Positions 1 through 5,809 are shown, counted from the first letter of the stretch. The stretch: 8,474 nucleotides of DNA from Actinomycetes bacterium (GCA_021807655.1 JAKBCT010000031.1:1-8474); one strand, 5' to 3'. Numbers and translations: made by a program. The notes: generated from the sequence alone by a model not told the origin.

Positions 1-117
1 TTGGCTTTACCGCGTGGGGTACCGTCGTCCGTCGCGCACGAGCGCGTCCACCCCGCGCCGAGCCACCGCGCGCGCGTCGGCGCGTCGCATCGCCTCGGTC
101 GTGAGTATCGGAATCAT
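1..117 (-). CDS. nnrE: N-terminal fragment of NAD(P)H-hydrate epimerase (NnrE/YjeF-like), apparently frameshifted
   Basis: Reading the minus strand from the ATG at 117 gives MIPILTTEAMRRADARAVAR followed by RGVDALVRDG. This matches the usual start of YjeF/NnrE proteins (MIPxLTPxEMRxxDAxAI), which epimerise damaged NAD(P)H hydrate so that it can be repaired; many actinobacterial copies are fused to the dehydratase NnrD. The ATG overlaps the TGA of the upstream UPF0145 gene (ATGA), so the two are probably co-translated. The frame reaches TAA at 7-9 after only 36 codons. In the neighbouring frame the last bases read RRTTVPHAVKA, which resembles the expected RAGxAVAxAV segment, so a one-base indel near 27-37 would join the pieces and keep the gene open beyond the window. 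Either this is a decaying gene or a sequencing indel, or the short ORF is unrelated. The family call rests on about 30 residues only. Confidence 0.45.
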
Positions 118-452
118 CCGGTAGCGCCTGGGGCCAGTGGCTCGATCACCACCGCCGTGCCGTAGGCGAGAATCTCCTGGAACGTGTTGGCCAGCTCGTT
201 GGAGTCGTAACGCATCGCGATGACGGCGTTGGCGCCCATGTCTCGGGCGTTGTCGGACATCCGTTCGAGGGCTTCGGCGCGCGACTGCTGCAGCTGTTTG
301 GTCAGTCCGCGCAACTCGCCACCGCCGAGCGCCTTGAACGTCGCGCCGAGCTGTGCGCCGACGTTTCGGGTGCGCACCGTGAGCCCGTTGACTTCGCCGA
401 GCACCTTGACGATCCGGTGGTCGGCCACATCATTCGTGGTCGTGACAAGCAT
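114..452 (-). CDS. YbjQ / UPF0145 family protein
   Basis: This 112-residue protein (usual family size about 105-110) starts MLVTTTNDVADHRIVKVLGE. It has the family layout: TT near the N-terminus; a strand with the V.GEV.G pattern; a middle helical part rich in Q, R and E (LTKQLQQSRAEALERM); then the hallmark ARDMGANAVIAMRYDS and a C-terminal strand ending YGTAVVIEPL. YbjQ proteins are small cytoplasmic proteins of unproven function that form pentamers; the name 'heavy-metal-binding' sometimes used for them is not backed here by any Cys/His cluster. The frame is open upstream to 473, but a strong Shine-Dalgarno GAGGAGG lies 5 nt before the ATG at 452, which decides the start. Its stop overlaps the start of the nnrE-like fragment downstream. 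Confidence 0.9.
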   Translation of the reverse strand: MLVTTTNDVADHRIVKVLGEVNGLTVRTRNVGAQLGATFKALGGGELRGLTKQLQQSRAEALERMSDNARDMGANAVIAMRYDSNELANTFQEILAYGTAVVIEPLAPGATG

Positions 453-457
453 GAAAG

Positions 458-464
458 CCTCCTC
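458..464 (-). promoter_or_regulatory. Ribosome binding site of the UPF0145 gene
   Basis: The minus strand reads GAGGAGG, then CTTTC, then ATG. This is the best Shine-Dalgarno sequence in the window and shows that the longer reading from 473 (MAFEEAFM...) is not the real start. A possible -10 box TACAGT lies at 473-478 on the same strand, with no clear -35. Confidence 0.75.
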
Positions 465-511
465 GAACGCCAACTGTAGGCTCGCGCGCGAGACGTCCGC
501 TACGGTGGGCC

Positions 512-544
512 TTGTCGTGAATTACGAGACGATTAGGGGTGAAC
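512..544 (+). promoter_or_regulatory. Possible leaderless promoter of the MBL-fold hydrolase
   Basis: TTGTCG (512-517) and TAGGGG (534-539) are 16 bp apart and fit actinobacterial -35/-10 boxes. Transcription would then begin at about 545, the A of the ATG. The same bases (AGGGGT) could act as a ribosome binding site with 4 nt spacing, so both readings are open. Confidence 0.35.
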
Positions 545-1318
545 ATGACAACGACATTGAGTGACGCGGCGGTCGCCGTCGGTGAGTACGCGGTTCCCGG
601 TTCGCTCACGTGGCTCGGCCACGCGACCGTGCTCGTCACGACCGCGACGGGCACCCGAGTGCTCTTCGATCCGTGGCTCGAGAATCCGAAGAGTCCAGTC
701 ACGCTCGAGGCTCTCGGTCCGATCGACGTTATCGCCGTGACCCACGGTCACTTCGATCACATGGGGTCCGCGGTGCCGGTGGCGCTCGAAACGGGGGCGA
801 CAATCGTCTGCGTTCCTGAGATGGCGGCCTATTTCGCGACCCAGGGCGTGACGAATCTCCTCGAGATGAACAAGGGCGGCACGGTGCACGTCGGTGACGT
901 GGCGCTCACGATGGTGGGGGCCGACCACTCGTGCGGCGTCGCCGCGGGCGACGGCCTGCCCTCCATCTACGGAGGCAATCCGGTGGGGTTCGTGGCGCAC
1001 CTGCCGGTTGGCGGCGGCGGACCGGTCTACGTCTCAGGCGACACGAACGTGTTCGGCGACATGGCGATCATCCGCGAGCTCTACGCGCCCGAGATCGCGC
1101 TGATGCCCATCGACGGCCACTACAACATGGGTCCGCGCGAGGCCGCCTACGCCCTCGGCCTGCTCGGGGTGGCCCGCTTTACGCCGATCCACTACGGCAC
1201 GTTCCCGCTGCTCGCGGGTACGCCCGACGAGGTGGTGCGCCACCTCAGTGATCGTGGCGGCCAAACGCGGGTCGTCGCCATTGAGCCGGGCGCGTCGGTA
1301 CCCCTCGTCGCGCCGTAG
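545..1318 (+). CDS. UPF0173 / UlaG-like metal-dependent hydrolase (metallo-beta-lactamase fold)
   Basis: A 257-residue protein, close to the usual 225-260 for the family. From the ATG at 545 it reads GSLTWLGHATVLV near the N-terminus (the L.WLGHA.v signature of UPF0173/UlaG). It then shows the metal-binding THGHFDH (H67, H69, D71, H72), H128 in GADHS, D166 in VSGDTN and H216 in PIHYGTFP, so all ligands of a two-metal centre are present. No signal peptide or membrane segment is visible, so it is cytoplasmic. UlaG cleaves L-ascorbate-6-phosphate lactone, but most UPF0173 proteins have no known substrate and there are no ascorbate genes here, so the substrate is open. A GTG at 539 is an alternative start two codons upstream. 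The gene faces the membrane-protein gene tail to tail with only 2 bp between stops, so read-through of either would be antisense to the other. Confidence 0.92.
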   Translation: MTTTLSDAAVAVGEYAVPGSLTWLGHATVLVTTATGTRVLFDPWLENPKSPVTLEALGPIDVIAVTHGHFDHMGSAVPVALETGATIVCVPEMAAYFATQGVTNLLEMNKGGTVHVGDVALTMVGADHSCGVAAGDGLPSIYGGNPVGFVAHLPVGGGGPVYVSGDTNVFGDMAIIRELYAPEIALMPIDGHYNMGPREAAYALGLLGVARFTPIHYGTFPLLAGTPDEVVRHLSDRGGQTRVVAIEPGASVPLVAP

Positions 1319-1320
1319 CG

Positions 1321-1956
1321 TCAGCCGAAGAAGGCGGCGTGCCAGTTGGCGGCGTAGGGCGTGATAATGGCCGCGGCGATAGCGCCCACGACGAGCGACG
1401 CGCCCAGTGACCACTGGCGAGCCGAGGCGCCGCGGACCTGGCGGCGCGTGTAGGCAATCCAGTCGCGCGGGGCGAAGCGGGCCGTGTCAATGGCGTGGCC
1501 GAGGACGTGGATCGCCATAGCGCCGAACCACAGGACGAACGAGGCGCGGTGAATCGTGAAGAGCAGTGGGCGTGACGAGACGGGTGCCCCGACCACGAGG
1601 CCCACACCCGAAAGCAGCATCACGATCGTCAAGACGACGAGCACCGGACCGAGTAGGCGCAACAGTGGCGCGGGCGGACCCTTCAGCCGATACTCGCGAC
1701 TACCGGTGTAGTACTTGAGCATTCGCCACGTCGTCGAGCCAATCTTCATCAGCACCGGGGGGATGAGCAAGACACCGATGAAGACGTGCGGGGTGAGCAA
1801 CGAGCGGATGCTCACGATCGTCACGCCCTCGATGAACAGCAGTATGAAGATGACCGCGGCGAAGGAGCTGGTGAATCGGGCGTTGCCCTCGACCCCGCCG
1901 GTGCGCGACCGGGGACGAACGCGGGGGCGCGCGTGTTGGGGAGTTCGTCGTGCCAT
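1321..1956 (-). CDS. Five-helix integral membrane protein, DUF4405 / cytochrome b561-like (putative haem protein)
   Basis: From the ATG at 1956 the product is 211 residues. A basic N-terminal tail of about 25 residues (many R, H, P) is followed by five hydrophobic stretches at about 31-50, 55-72, 100-123, 134-155 and 183-200, with an Arg/Lys-rich loop at 78-99. Histidines at or near membrane edges (H57 in TPHVF, H136 in IHRASF, H150 and H154 in AIHVLGH) are placed like the haem-b ligands of cytochrome b561-type proteins and of the related DUF4405 group (HxxxG... in helix 2, later H pairs). I infer a membrane b-type cytochrome or a relative, perhaps passing electrons to a quinone or an oxidoreductase. 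No partner oxidoreductase gene is adjacent. A TTG at 1998 would add 14 residues; ATG 1956 has only a weak ribosome binding site (AGGCGC about 8 nt upstream). The family name is tentative; the membrane topology is not. Confidence 0.6.
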   Translation of the reverse strand: MARRTPQHARPRVRPRSRTGGVEGNARFTSSFAAVIFILLFIEGVTIVSIRSLLTPHVFIGVLLIPPVLMKIGSTTWRMLKYYTGSREYRLKGPPAPLLRLLGPVLVVLTIVMLLSGVGLVVGAPVSSRPLLFTIHRASFVLWFGAMAIHVLGHAIDTARFAPRDWIAYTRRQVRGASARQWSLGASLVVGAIAAAIITPYAANWHAAFFG

Positions 1957-1994
1957 GGGGGACCAGCGCCTCGTGCATCGTTGACCGAATGGTC

Positions 1995-2030
1995 GCAACA
2001 GTTCCCAGCAACGCTAGCAACCCCGTTGCT
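1995..2030. repeat. GCAAC repeat cluster and inverted repeat in divergent promoter region
   Basis: GCAAC occurs at 1995, 2008 and 2017 on the plus strand, the last two within AGCAAC units 9 bp apart. The complement GTTGCT sits at 2025-2030. Two hairpins are possible: AGCAACG/CGTTGCT (2007-2013 with 2024-2030) or the tight AGCAAC-CCC-GTTGCT (2016-2030). The cluster lies between the starts of the divergent membrane-protein and peptidase genes, so it could be an operator or a 5'-leader structure of the minus-strand gene. Confidence 0.4.
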
Positions 2031-2055
2031 CGCCCGAGGGCACGTAACCTAATGT
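2026..2055 (+). promoter_or_regulatory. Candidate promoter upstream of the peptidase gene
   Basis: TTGCTC (2026-2031) and TAATGT (2050-2055) are 18 bp apart. This would give a leader of about 55 nt to the ATG at 2120. Its -35 overlaps the right arm of the GTTGCT inverted repeat. A competing leaderless promoter is listed at 2108-2113. Neither is tested. Confidence 0.25.
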
Positions 2056-2107
2056 CTGGCTAAAAATCACCGGTGCGTTCGCGGCGCCCCCTCAGCGGAC
2101 AGTCGGG

Positions 2108-2113
2108 TAGGGT
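2108..2113 (+). promoter_or_regulatory. -10 box of a probable leaderless start (TAGGGT, 6 nt before ATG)
   Basis: TAGGGT fits the actinobacterial TAnnnT -10 consensus and is followed by CACGCC and then the ATG at 2120. Transcription would begin on the start codon itself. The sequence GGGTAGGG could instead be read as a loose Shine-Dalgarno. Confidence 0.4.
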
Positions 2114-2119
2114 CACGCC

Positions 2120-3016
2120 ATGGCCCTCGACGCGTCGCACAGCGGTACCGTTCCCTTCGGGTCCCATGAGACCTGGTACCGAGTCACCGGTGACCTCGAC
2201 GGTGGCGCGATTCCCCTGGTGGTCTTGCACGGTGGTCCGGGCGCCGCACACGACTACTTGCTGAACCTGGCGAATCTCGCCGCGGCCGGTCGGCCCGTCA
2301 TCCACTACGACCAGGTCGGCTGTGGACGCTCGACGCACCTGCGTGGTCGCGGTGCGGACTTTTGGACGGTTGAGCTCTTTCTCGACGAGCTGGCGAACCT
2401 GCTCGGCGCGCTGCGCGTGGATCGCTATCACCTCCTGGGTCAATCGTGGGGAGGCATGCTCGCGGCCGAGCACGCCGTGCAACGGCCCGCGGGGCTCGCG
2501 TCGCTGGTGATCAGCAATTCGCCGGCGTCGATAGACCTGTGGGTCGCTGAGGCCCAGCGACTTCGTCGTGATCTGCCCGCCGGGGTGCGCGAGACCCTCG
2601 ATCGGCACGAAGCGGACAACACGACCGACGACTCGGCGTACGTCGAAGCGACGCGGGTCTTCTACGACCGCCACGTCTGTCGCGTCATCCCCAACCCGCC
2701 CGAAGTCCTCGCCTCGATGGCGCAGGTCGCCGATGACCCGACGGTCTACCAGACGATGAACGGGCCCAACGAGTTCCACTGCATCGGCAGTCTGCGCACG
2801 TGGTCGATCATCGACCGCCTCGACCGCATTGACGCGCCGACGCTGCTCGCGTCGGGCCGCTTCGACGAGGCCACCCCCGCCGTGGTCCAGCCGTTCTTCG
2901 ATCGGATCGACGACGTGCGCTGGGAGATATTCGAACACTCGAGCCACATGCCGTTCGTTGAGGAGACCGAGCGTTACCTCGAGGTGGTCGGCGACTTTCT
3001 CGCTGAGCATGACTAG
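2120..3016 (+). CDS. pip: Proline iminopeptidase-type alpha/beta hydrolase (peptidase family S33)
   Basis: A 298-residue protein, the size of the S33 iminopeptidases (about 290-320). The oxyanion motif HGGPG (37-41) and the nucleophile elbow GQSWGG (107-112, Ser109) are followed by Asp249 in GRFDEAT and His276 in HSSHMPF, a complete catalytic triad. The segment MNGPNEF (213-219) holds Glu218, and Glu250 follows the catalytic Asp. In the Thermoplasma tricorn-interacting factor F1 the matching residues (Ser105, Asp244, His271, Glu213, Glu245) form the triad and bind the free amino terminus, so this enzyme should cut N-terminal residues, often proline, from short peptides in the cytoplasm. No signal peptide is seen. 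The last codons overlap the downstream PfkB kinase gene by 8 bp, so the two are one transcription unit. An amidase or epoxide-hydrolase role is less likely because of the HGGPG and Glu features. Confidence 0.88.
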   Translation: MALDASHSGTVPFGSHETWYRVTGDLDGGAIPLVVLHGGPGAAHDYLLNLANLAAAGRPVIHYDQVGCGRSTHLRGRGADFWTVELFLDELANLLGALRVDRYHLLGQSWGGMLAAEHAVQRPAGLASLVISNSPASIDLWVAEAQRLRRDLPAGVRETLDRHEADNTTDDSAYVEATRVFYDRHVCRVIPNPPEVLASMAQVADDPTVYQTMNGPNEFHCIGSLRTWSIIDRLDRIDAPTLLASGRFDEATPAVVQPFFDRIDDVRWEIFEHSSHMPFVEETERYLEVVGDFLAEHD

Positions 3017-3941
3017 CGCGGTGCGGCCCCGGCTCGTAGTTCTCGACAGCGTACTGATCGACCTGACGCTGCGCGTCGTCGCGCTGCCCTCGCGCGGTGG
3101 TGACGTGCGAAGCGAGGCATCCCTGGTGACGCCCGGTGGCGGCTTCAACGTACTCGCCGCGGCCGCGCGTCAAGGCATGGCGACGATCTACGGTGGTCGG
3201 CTCGGCGCGGGCCCGTTCGCCGACCTCGCGCGCGACGCGCTGCAGTCCGAAGGCATTGAGGTGCCCGGTGGCGACGACGGCGATGACGATCTCGGGGTCT
3301 GCGTCGTCGTGATCGACCAGGCGGGCGAGCGGACCTTCATCACCGCGCCGGGAGCGGAGTTGGGACTGCGGCGCCGCACACTCGACGCCCTCGAGGTGCG
3401 GCCGGGGGACTACGTCTACCTGTCGGGGTACAACCTCGCGCACCCCGAACTGGCGGCGGTCATCGTACCGTGGCTGGACTCGGTCACGGGTGACGCCGTG
3501 GTCGCCCTGGACCCCGGGGCTCGCGTGCTCGACAGCGAACCGGCCACCCTCGCGCGGGTACTGGCTCGCACCGACTGGCTGCTCGCCAGCGCGGGCGAGT
3601 GCCGAGCACTCAGCGGGATCGACTCGACGCCGAGCGCGGCGGCCGAGTTGCGCACGCGAGTGCACCGGGGCGTCATCGTCCACGACGGCGACTCGGGCTG
3701 CCTCGTCGTCGAGCGTGGCGTTGATCGCGTGGCGTCCTTTGACACCGAGGTCATCGACACGAACGGCGCCGGCGACGCTCACAACGGTGTCCTGCTCGCC
3801 GAGCTCGCGCGCGGCACCCCGACGCTCGAGGCCGCCCGACGCGCCAACGCCGCGGCGGCGATGGCCATCGCGGCGCGCGGCCCGGCGACGGCGCCGACTA
3901 GGGCGGGCATCGACGTTTTCCTCGAGGCCCGGCGTCGCTGA
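3009..3941 (+). CDS. PfkB-family carbohydrate/nucleoside kinase (ribokinase-like)
   Basis: A 310-residue protein, typical length for the family. The first PfkB signature is seen as PGGGFNVLAAAARQG (42-56), where GG and Asn bind the sugar. The second is DTNGAGDAHNG (250-260), with the anion-hole GAGD and Asp256 as catalytic base. The usual Phe after GDA is His here. The fold should transfer a phosphate from ATP to the hydroxymethyl group of a sugar or nucleoside; the substrate (ribose, fructose-1-P, adenosine, etc.) cannot be told from sequence alone. The ATG at 3009 overlaps the last codons of the peptidase gene (stop at 3014-3016) in a different frame, which suggests translational coupling; no other good start or ribosome binding site is seen. 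The open frame extends further upstream only because it shadows the peptidase gene. The stop lies in a small hairpin (3931-3945). Confidence 0.9.
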   Translation: MTSAVRPRLVVLDSVLIDLTLRVVALPSRGGDVRSEASLVTPGGGFNVLAAAARQGMATIYGGRLGAGPFADLARDALQSEGIEVPGGDDGDDDLGVCVVVIDQAGERTFITAPGAELGLRRRTLDALEVRPGDYVYLSGYNLAHPELAAVIVPWLDSVTGDAVVALDPGARVLDSEPATLARVLARTDWLLASAGECRALSGIDSTPSAAAELRTRVHRGVIVHDGDSGCLVVERGVDRVASFDTEVIDTNGAGDAHNGVLLAELARGTPTLEAARRANAAAAMAIAARGPATAPTRAGIDVFLEARRR

Positions 3942-3945
3942 CGCC
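3931..3945 (+). terminator. Short hairpin at the end of the PfkB kinase gene
   Basis: GGCGTC (3931-3936) and GACGCC (3940-3945) pair perfectly around a 3-nt loop, and the TGA stop (3939-3941) lies inside it. No T-run follows, so it is at best a weak or Rho-assisted terminator. Confidence 0.3.
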
Positions 3946-3996
3946 GCCTCACGTACGGGCCACGTCGTCCAAGGTCGGCCAGCGATGACTCGGCGC

Positions 3997-4002
3997 TACG
4001 AT
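3997..4002 (+). promoter_or_regulatory. Candidate -10 box upstream of the thioesterase gene
   Basis: TACGAT matches TAnnnT and lies 26 nt before the GTG at 4029, predicting a leader of about 20 nt. No clear -35 is visible. The same hexamer TACGAT lies upstream of pstB. Confidence 0.3.
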
Positions 4003-4028
4003 CGCCTCGGCAATCGATCGGTGGACGC

Positions 4029-4502
4029 GTGCGAGCCTTTCAGGACTACTACCCAGAACACCTGGCCCATTGCTACGGCTGCGGGCGTCTCAACGAGCAC
4101 GGCTACCGCATTCAAACGGTGTGGGACGGCGACCAGAGCCTGACCCGCTTCACGCCGGCGCCATTTCACACCGCGGTTCCCGGCTACGTCTACGGCGGTC
4201 TCATCGCGTCGCTTATCGACTGCCACAGCACCGGTACCGCCGCGGCGGCGATGTACCGTGCCGAGGATCGCGCGATGGACACCTCACCGGCCTTCCGATT
4301 CGTAACGGGCACGCTATCGGTTCGTTTCGCGCAGCCCACGTCGCTGGGTCCGTCGCTGGAGATTCGCGGTGACGTCACCCAGATCAAGGGACGGCGCGTG
4401 ACCATCGCGTCGACGGTGTGGGTGGACGGGTCGGCGACGGTGACCGGCGAGGTCGTCGCGGTTCAGATGCCCGAGAACTTTGGGGTCGCGCCACCGCGGT
4501 AG
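4029..4502 (+). CDS. PaaI-family hotdog thioesterase
   Basis: A 157-residue single-domain protein. It begins with a CxxC knuckle, HCYGCGRLNEHG (C15, C18), which matches the conserved (F/Y)CxxCGxxNxxGL opening of one PaaI/THEM4-like group. The hotdog signature follows: PGYVYGGLIASLIDCHSTGTA (51-71), with the GG turn and Asp64 in the position of the catalytic acid. The strand GTLSVRFAQPTSLG (94-107) corresponds to the usual LTVxFxxPTPLG. Such enzymes hydrolyse acyl-CoA thioesters in the cytoplasm; the acyl group is unknown. The start is a GTG at 4029 with a weak GGTGG ribosome binding site. It is 87 bp from the kinase gene and may have its own promoter. Confidence 0.87.
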   Translation: MRAFQDYYPEHLAHCYGCGRLNEHGYRIQTVWDGDQSLTRFTPAPFHTAVPGYVYGGLIASLIDCHSTGTAAAAMYRAEDRAMDTSPAFRFVTGTLSVRFAQPTSLGPSLEIRGDVTQIKGRRVTIASTVWVDGSATVTGEVVAVQMPENFGVAPPR

Positions 4503-4571
4503 GGTTCGGCGACGTTCGGGGCCAGACCGCGTCGTGGGGCGGTCGCCATAGTCGCGCTTTACGCGCTCCTC

Positions 4572-4603
4572 GGCGAGTTGGCGAGTTGGCGAGTTGTCGA
4601 GTG
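4572..4603. repeat. 8-bp tandem repeat (GGCGAGTT) in non-coding DNA
   Basis: Three exact copies of GGCGAGTT stand at 4572-4579, 4580-4587 and 4588-4595, followed by a decayed fourth unit GTCGAGTG. They lie in the 167-bp gap between the convergent thioesterase and trmO genes. The rest of the gap shows no gene or clear terminator. Confidence 0.85.
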
Positions 4604-4669
4604 CGGTCAGCCCACGCTCGCCGGCGTGATCGCGGCCGAAGGCGTCACGCCCCCGGTTCGCGAGCCCCG

Positions 4670-5128
4670 CTAGAAGTAGTGCTCGCTGAGGTCGTCGCTC
4701 CACGTGGGCGCGCGCAGCTCGCCGCGCGGCACGCTCCAGCGAAAGACGGGTTTGATGTCGAGCACTGGCGTGCCGTCGATCCCGTCGAGGCCGCGCACGC
4801 TGAAGGACCGCTCACCGAGGCTCGCCACGGCGATCGTCGTCAGCAATAGCCGGTTCGGACGATCCTTGTTTCGTTGGGCGAACACGCCGACGTCGGGCCA
4901 GTCCGCGTTGCCTCGCGGACGGCGGTGCCACGGGGCGGGTGGCACGTCCTGGGCCCAGTCGGCGAAGAAGATCAACTCCACGTGTGAGAAGTCGGCGAGT
5001 CCGCGCAGCGCCTCACTGGGGACGTCGGCGGCCAGCTCGACCGTGCTCTCGACGTCGTCCCAGTTGTCGTCGAGCGCCTCCTCGCGATCGTTGCGAATGT
5101 AGGCGATGGCGCGTACGGAGTAGTCCAT
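4670..5128 (-). CDS. trmO: TrmO/TsaA-like tRNA (N6-threonylcarbamoyladenosine-37) methyltransferase
   Basis: A 152-residue beta-barrel protein of the UPF0066/TsaA/TrmO family, whose E. coli member methylates N6 of t6A37 in tRNA-Thr with S-adenosylmethionine. The family pattern is clear: LADFSHVELIFFAD (45-58), RGNADWPDVGVFAQRNKDRP (72-91, cf. usual VGVFATRSPxRPNxIG), and VRGLDGIDGTPVLDIKP (111-127). The RSPHRPNPIG loop is altered to RNKDRPNRLL, so this may be a sub-branch with a different substrate; E. coli TrmO also carries a C-terminal domain that is missing here. The ATG at 5128 is 6 nt after a TAGATT -10 box (minus strand), suggesting a leaderless mRNA. The gene is divergent from tdk, with 73 bp between starts. 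Confidence 0.82.
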   Translation of the reverse strand: MDYSVRAIAYIRNDREEALDDNWDDVESTVELAADVPSEALRGLADFSHVELIFFADWAQDVPPAPWHRRPRGNADWPDVGVFAQRNKDRPNRLLLTTIAVASLGERSFSVRGLDGIDGTPVLDIKPVFRWSVPRGELRAPTWSDDLSEHYF

Positions 5129-5134
5129 GGGGCC

Positions 5135-5140
5135 AATCTA
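5135..5140 (-). promoter_or_regulatory. -10 box of a probable leaderless trmO transcript
   Basis: The minus strand reads TAGATT, six bases (GGCCCC), then ATG. No Shine-Dalgarno precedes the start. The spacing puts the first transcribed base at or next to the A of the ATG. Confidence 0.5.
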
Positions 5141-5174
5141 GCGAGCGACCCACGCGTCGAGGAACCGGTGGCGG

Positions 5175-5180
5175 TAGGGT
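5175..5180 (+). promoter_or_regulatory. Candidate -10 box of tdk
   Basis: TAGGGT, the same hexamer as before the peptidase gene, lies 21 nt before the tdk ATG at 5202. A leader of about 14 nt is expected. No good ribosome binding site lies in it. An out-of-frame ATG at 5192 precedes the real start. Confidence 0.35.
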
Positions 5181-5201
5181 GAGTCCCCGACATGGGTAAC
5201 G

Positions 5202-5789
5202 ATGGCTGAGCTCACCTTCACCTACGGCACGATGGCCGCCGGCAAGTCGACGCTCGCCCTGCAACTCTGCTGGCAACTGCGCGAGGGCCGAAGTGACGTG
5301 GCGCTGTGGACGTTCGGGGACCGCAGCGCGAGCGGCATGGTCACCAGTCGTATCGGCATAGAGGCCGAAGCCGAAGCCGTGGCTCCCGGCGCCGATCTGG
5401 CGCCGCACGTGGCCCGTCTACTCCAGCGCGAGGTCCAGATACTCGTGATCGACGAGGTGCAGTTCGCCAGTGCCGATCAGGTCGACGCGCTCGCCGCCCT
5501 GGCCGACGAGCACGACGTCGACGTGCACACCTTTGGGTTGTCGGCCGACTTCCTTCTCAACATCTTTCCCGGCTCGGCTCGGCTCTTCGCTATTGCGGAC
5601 TGGGCGCACGAACTTCCCCTGACCTCGTCGTGCTGGTGCGGGCGACGCGGCCGCTGCAACGCGCGGGTCGTTGACGGGGTGGTCGCGCGCGCGGGGGACC
5701 AGTTCTACTACGGTGACGTGGCGTCGGGCGACGTTCACTATCAGGTGCTCTGTCGCACCCACTACCGTCTCGGTCAGTTGGGTCCCTAG
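5202..5789 (+). CDS. tdk: Thymidine kinase (class II, TK1-like)
   Basis: A 195-residue protein of normal length for bacterial Tdk, which phosphorylates thymidine to dTMP with ATP in the salvage pathway. The P-loop YGTMAAGKST (8-17) is followed by the DEVQF box (84-88, Glu85 as the catalytic base), then FGLSADFLLNIFPGSARL (111-128), the usual GLxxDFxxxxFPGS. The zinc knuckle is C144-W-C146 with C184 and H187 (CRTHY), the same arrangement as E. coli Tdk (Cys145, Cys147, Cys182, His185). The lasso before it reads FYYGDV. It is divergent from trmO and ends 16 bp before the end of the convergent pfkA. Confidence 0.95.
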   Translation: MAELTFTYGTMAAGKSTLALQLCWQLREGRSDVALWTFGDRSASGMVTSRIGIEAEAEAVAPGADLAPHVARLLQREVQILVIDEVQFASADQVDALAALADEHDVDVHTFGLSADFLLNIFPGSARLFAIADWAHELPLTSSCWCGRRGRCNARVVDGVVARAGDQFYYGDVASGDVHYQVLCRTHYRLGQLGP

Positions 5790-5809
5790 CGCGGGGGAAC
5801 CGGCGCTAG
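5786..5809. terminator. Inverted repeat shared by the tdk and pfkA stop codons
   Basis: CTAGCGC (5786-5792) and GCGCTAG (5803-5809) pair perfectly around a 10-nt loop. The TAG of tdk is in the left arm and the TAG of pfkA (minus strand) in the right, so one palindrome closes both genes. There is no T-run on either side, so a bidirectional terminator is plausible but not shown. Confidence 0.4.

Noticed and set aside
2060..3148. Long minus-strand frames opposite the peptidase and kinase genes
   Set aside because: They are rich in Arg, His and Val, show no recognisable motif, and are the usual antisense frames of high-GC genes.
4630..4675. tRNA-like 3' end (GGTTCGCGAGCCCC)
   Set aside because: The bases flanking the GGTTCG loop do not form a T-stem (both sides are C-rich) and no acceptor or anticodon arm lies upstream.
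4418..4849. Plus-strand frame through the repeat region between the thioesterase and trmO genes
   Set aside because: It begins inside the thioesterase gene, ends inside trmO, and its Arg/Gly-rich product has no domain pattern or ribosome binding site.
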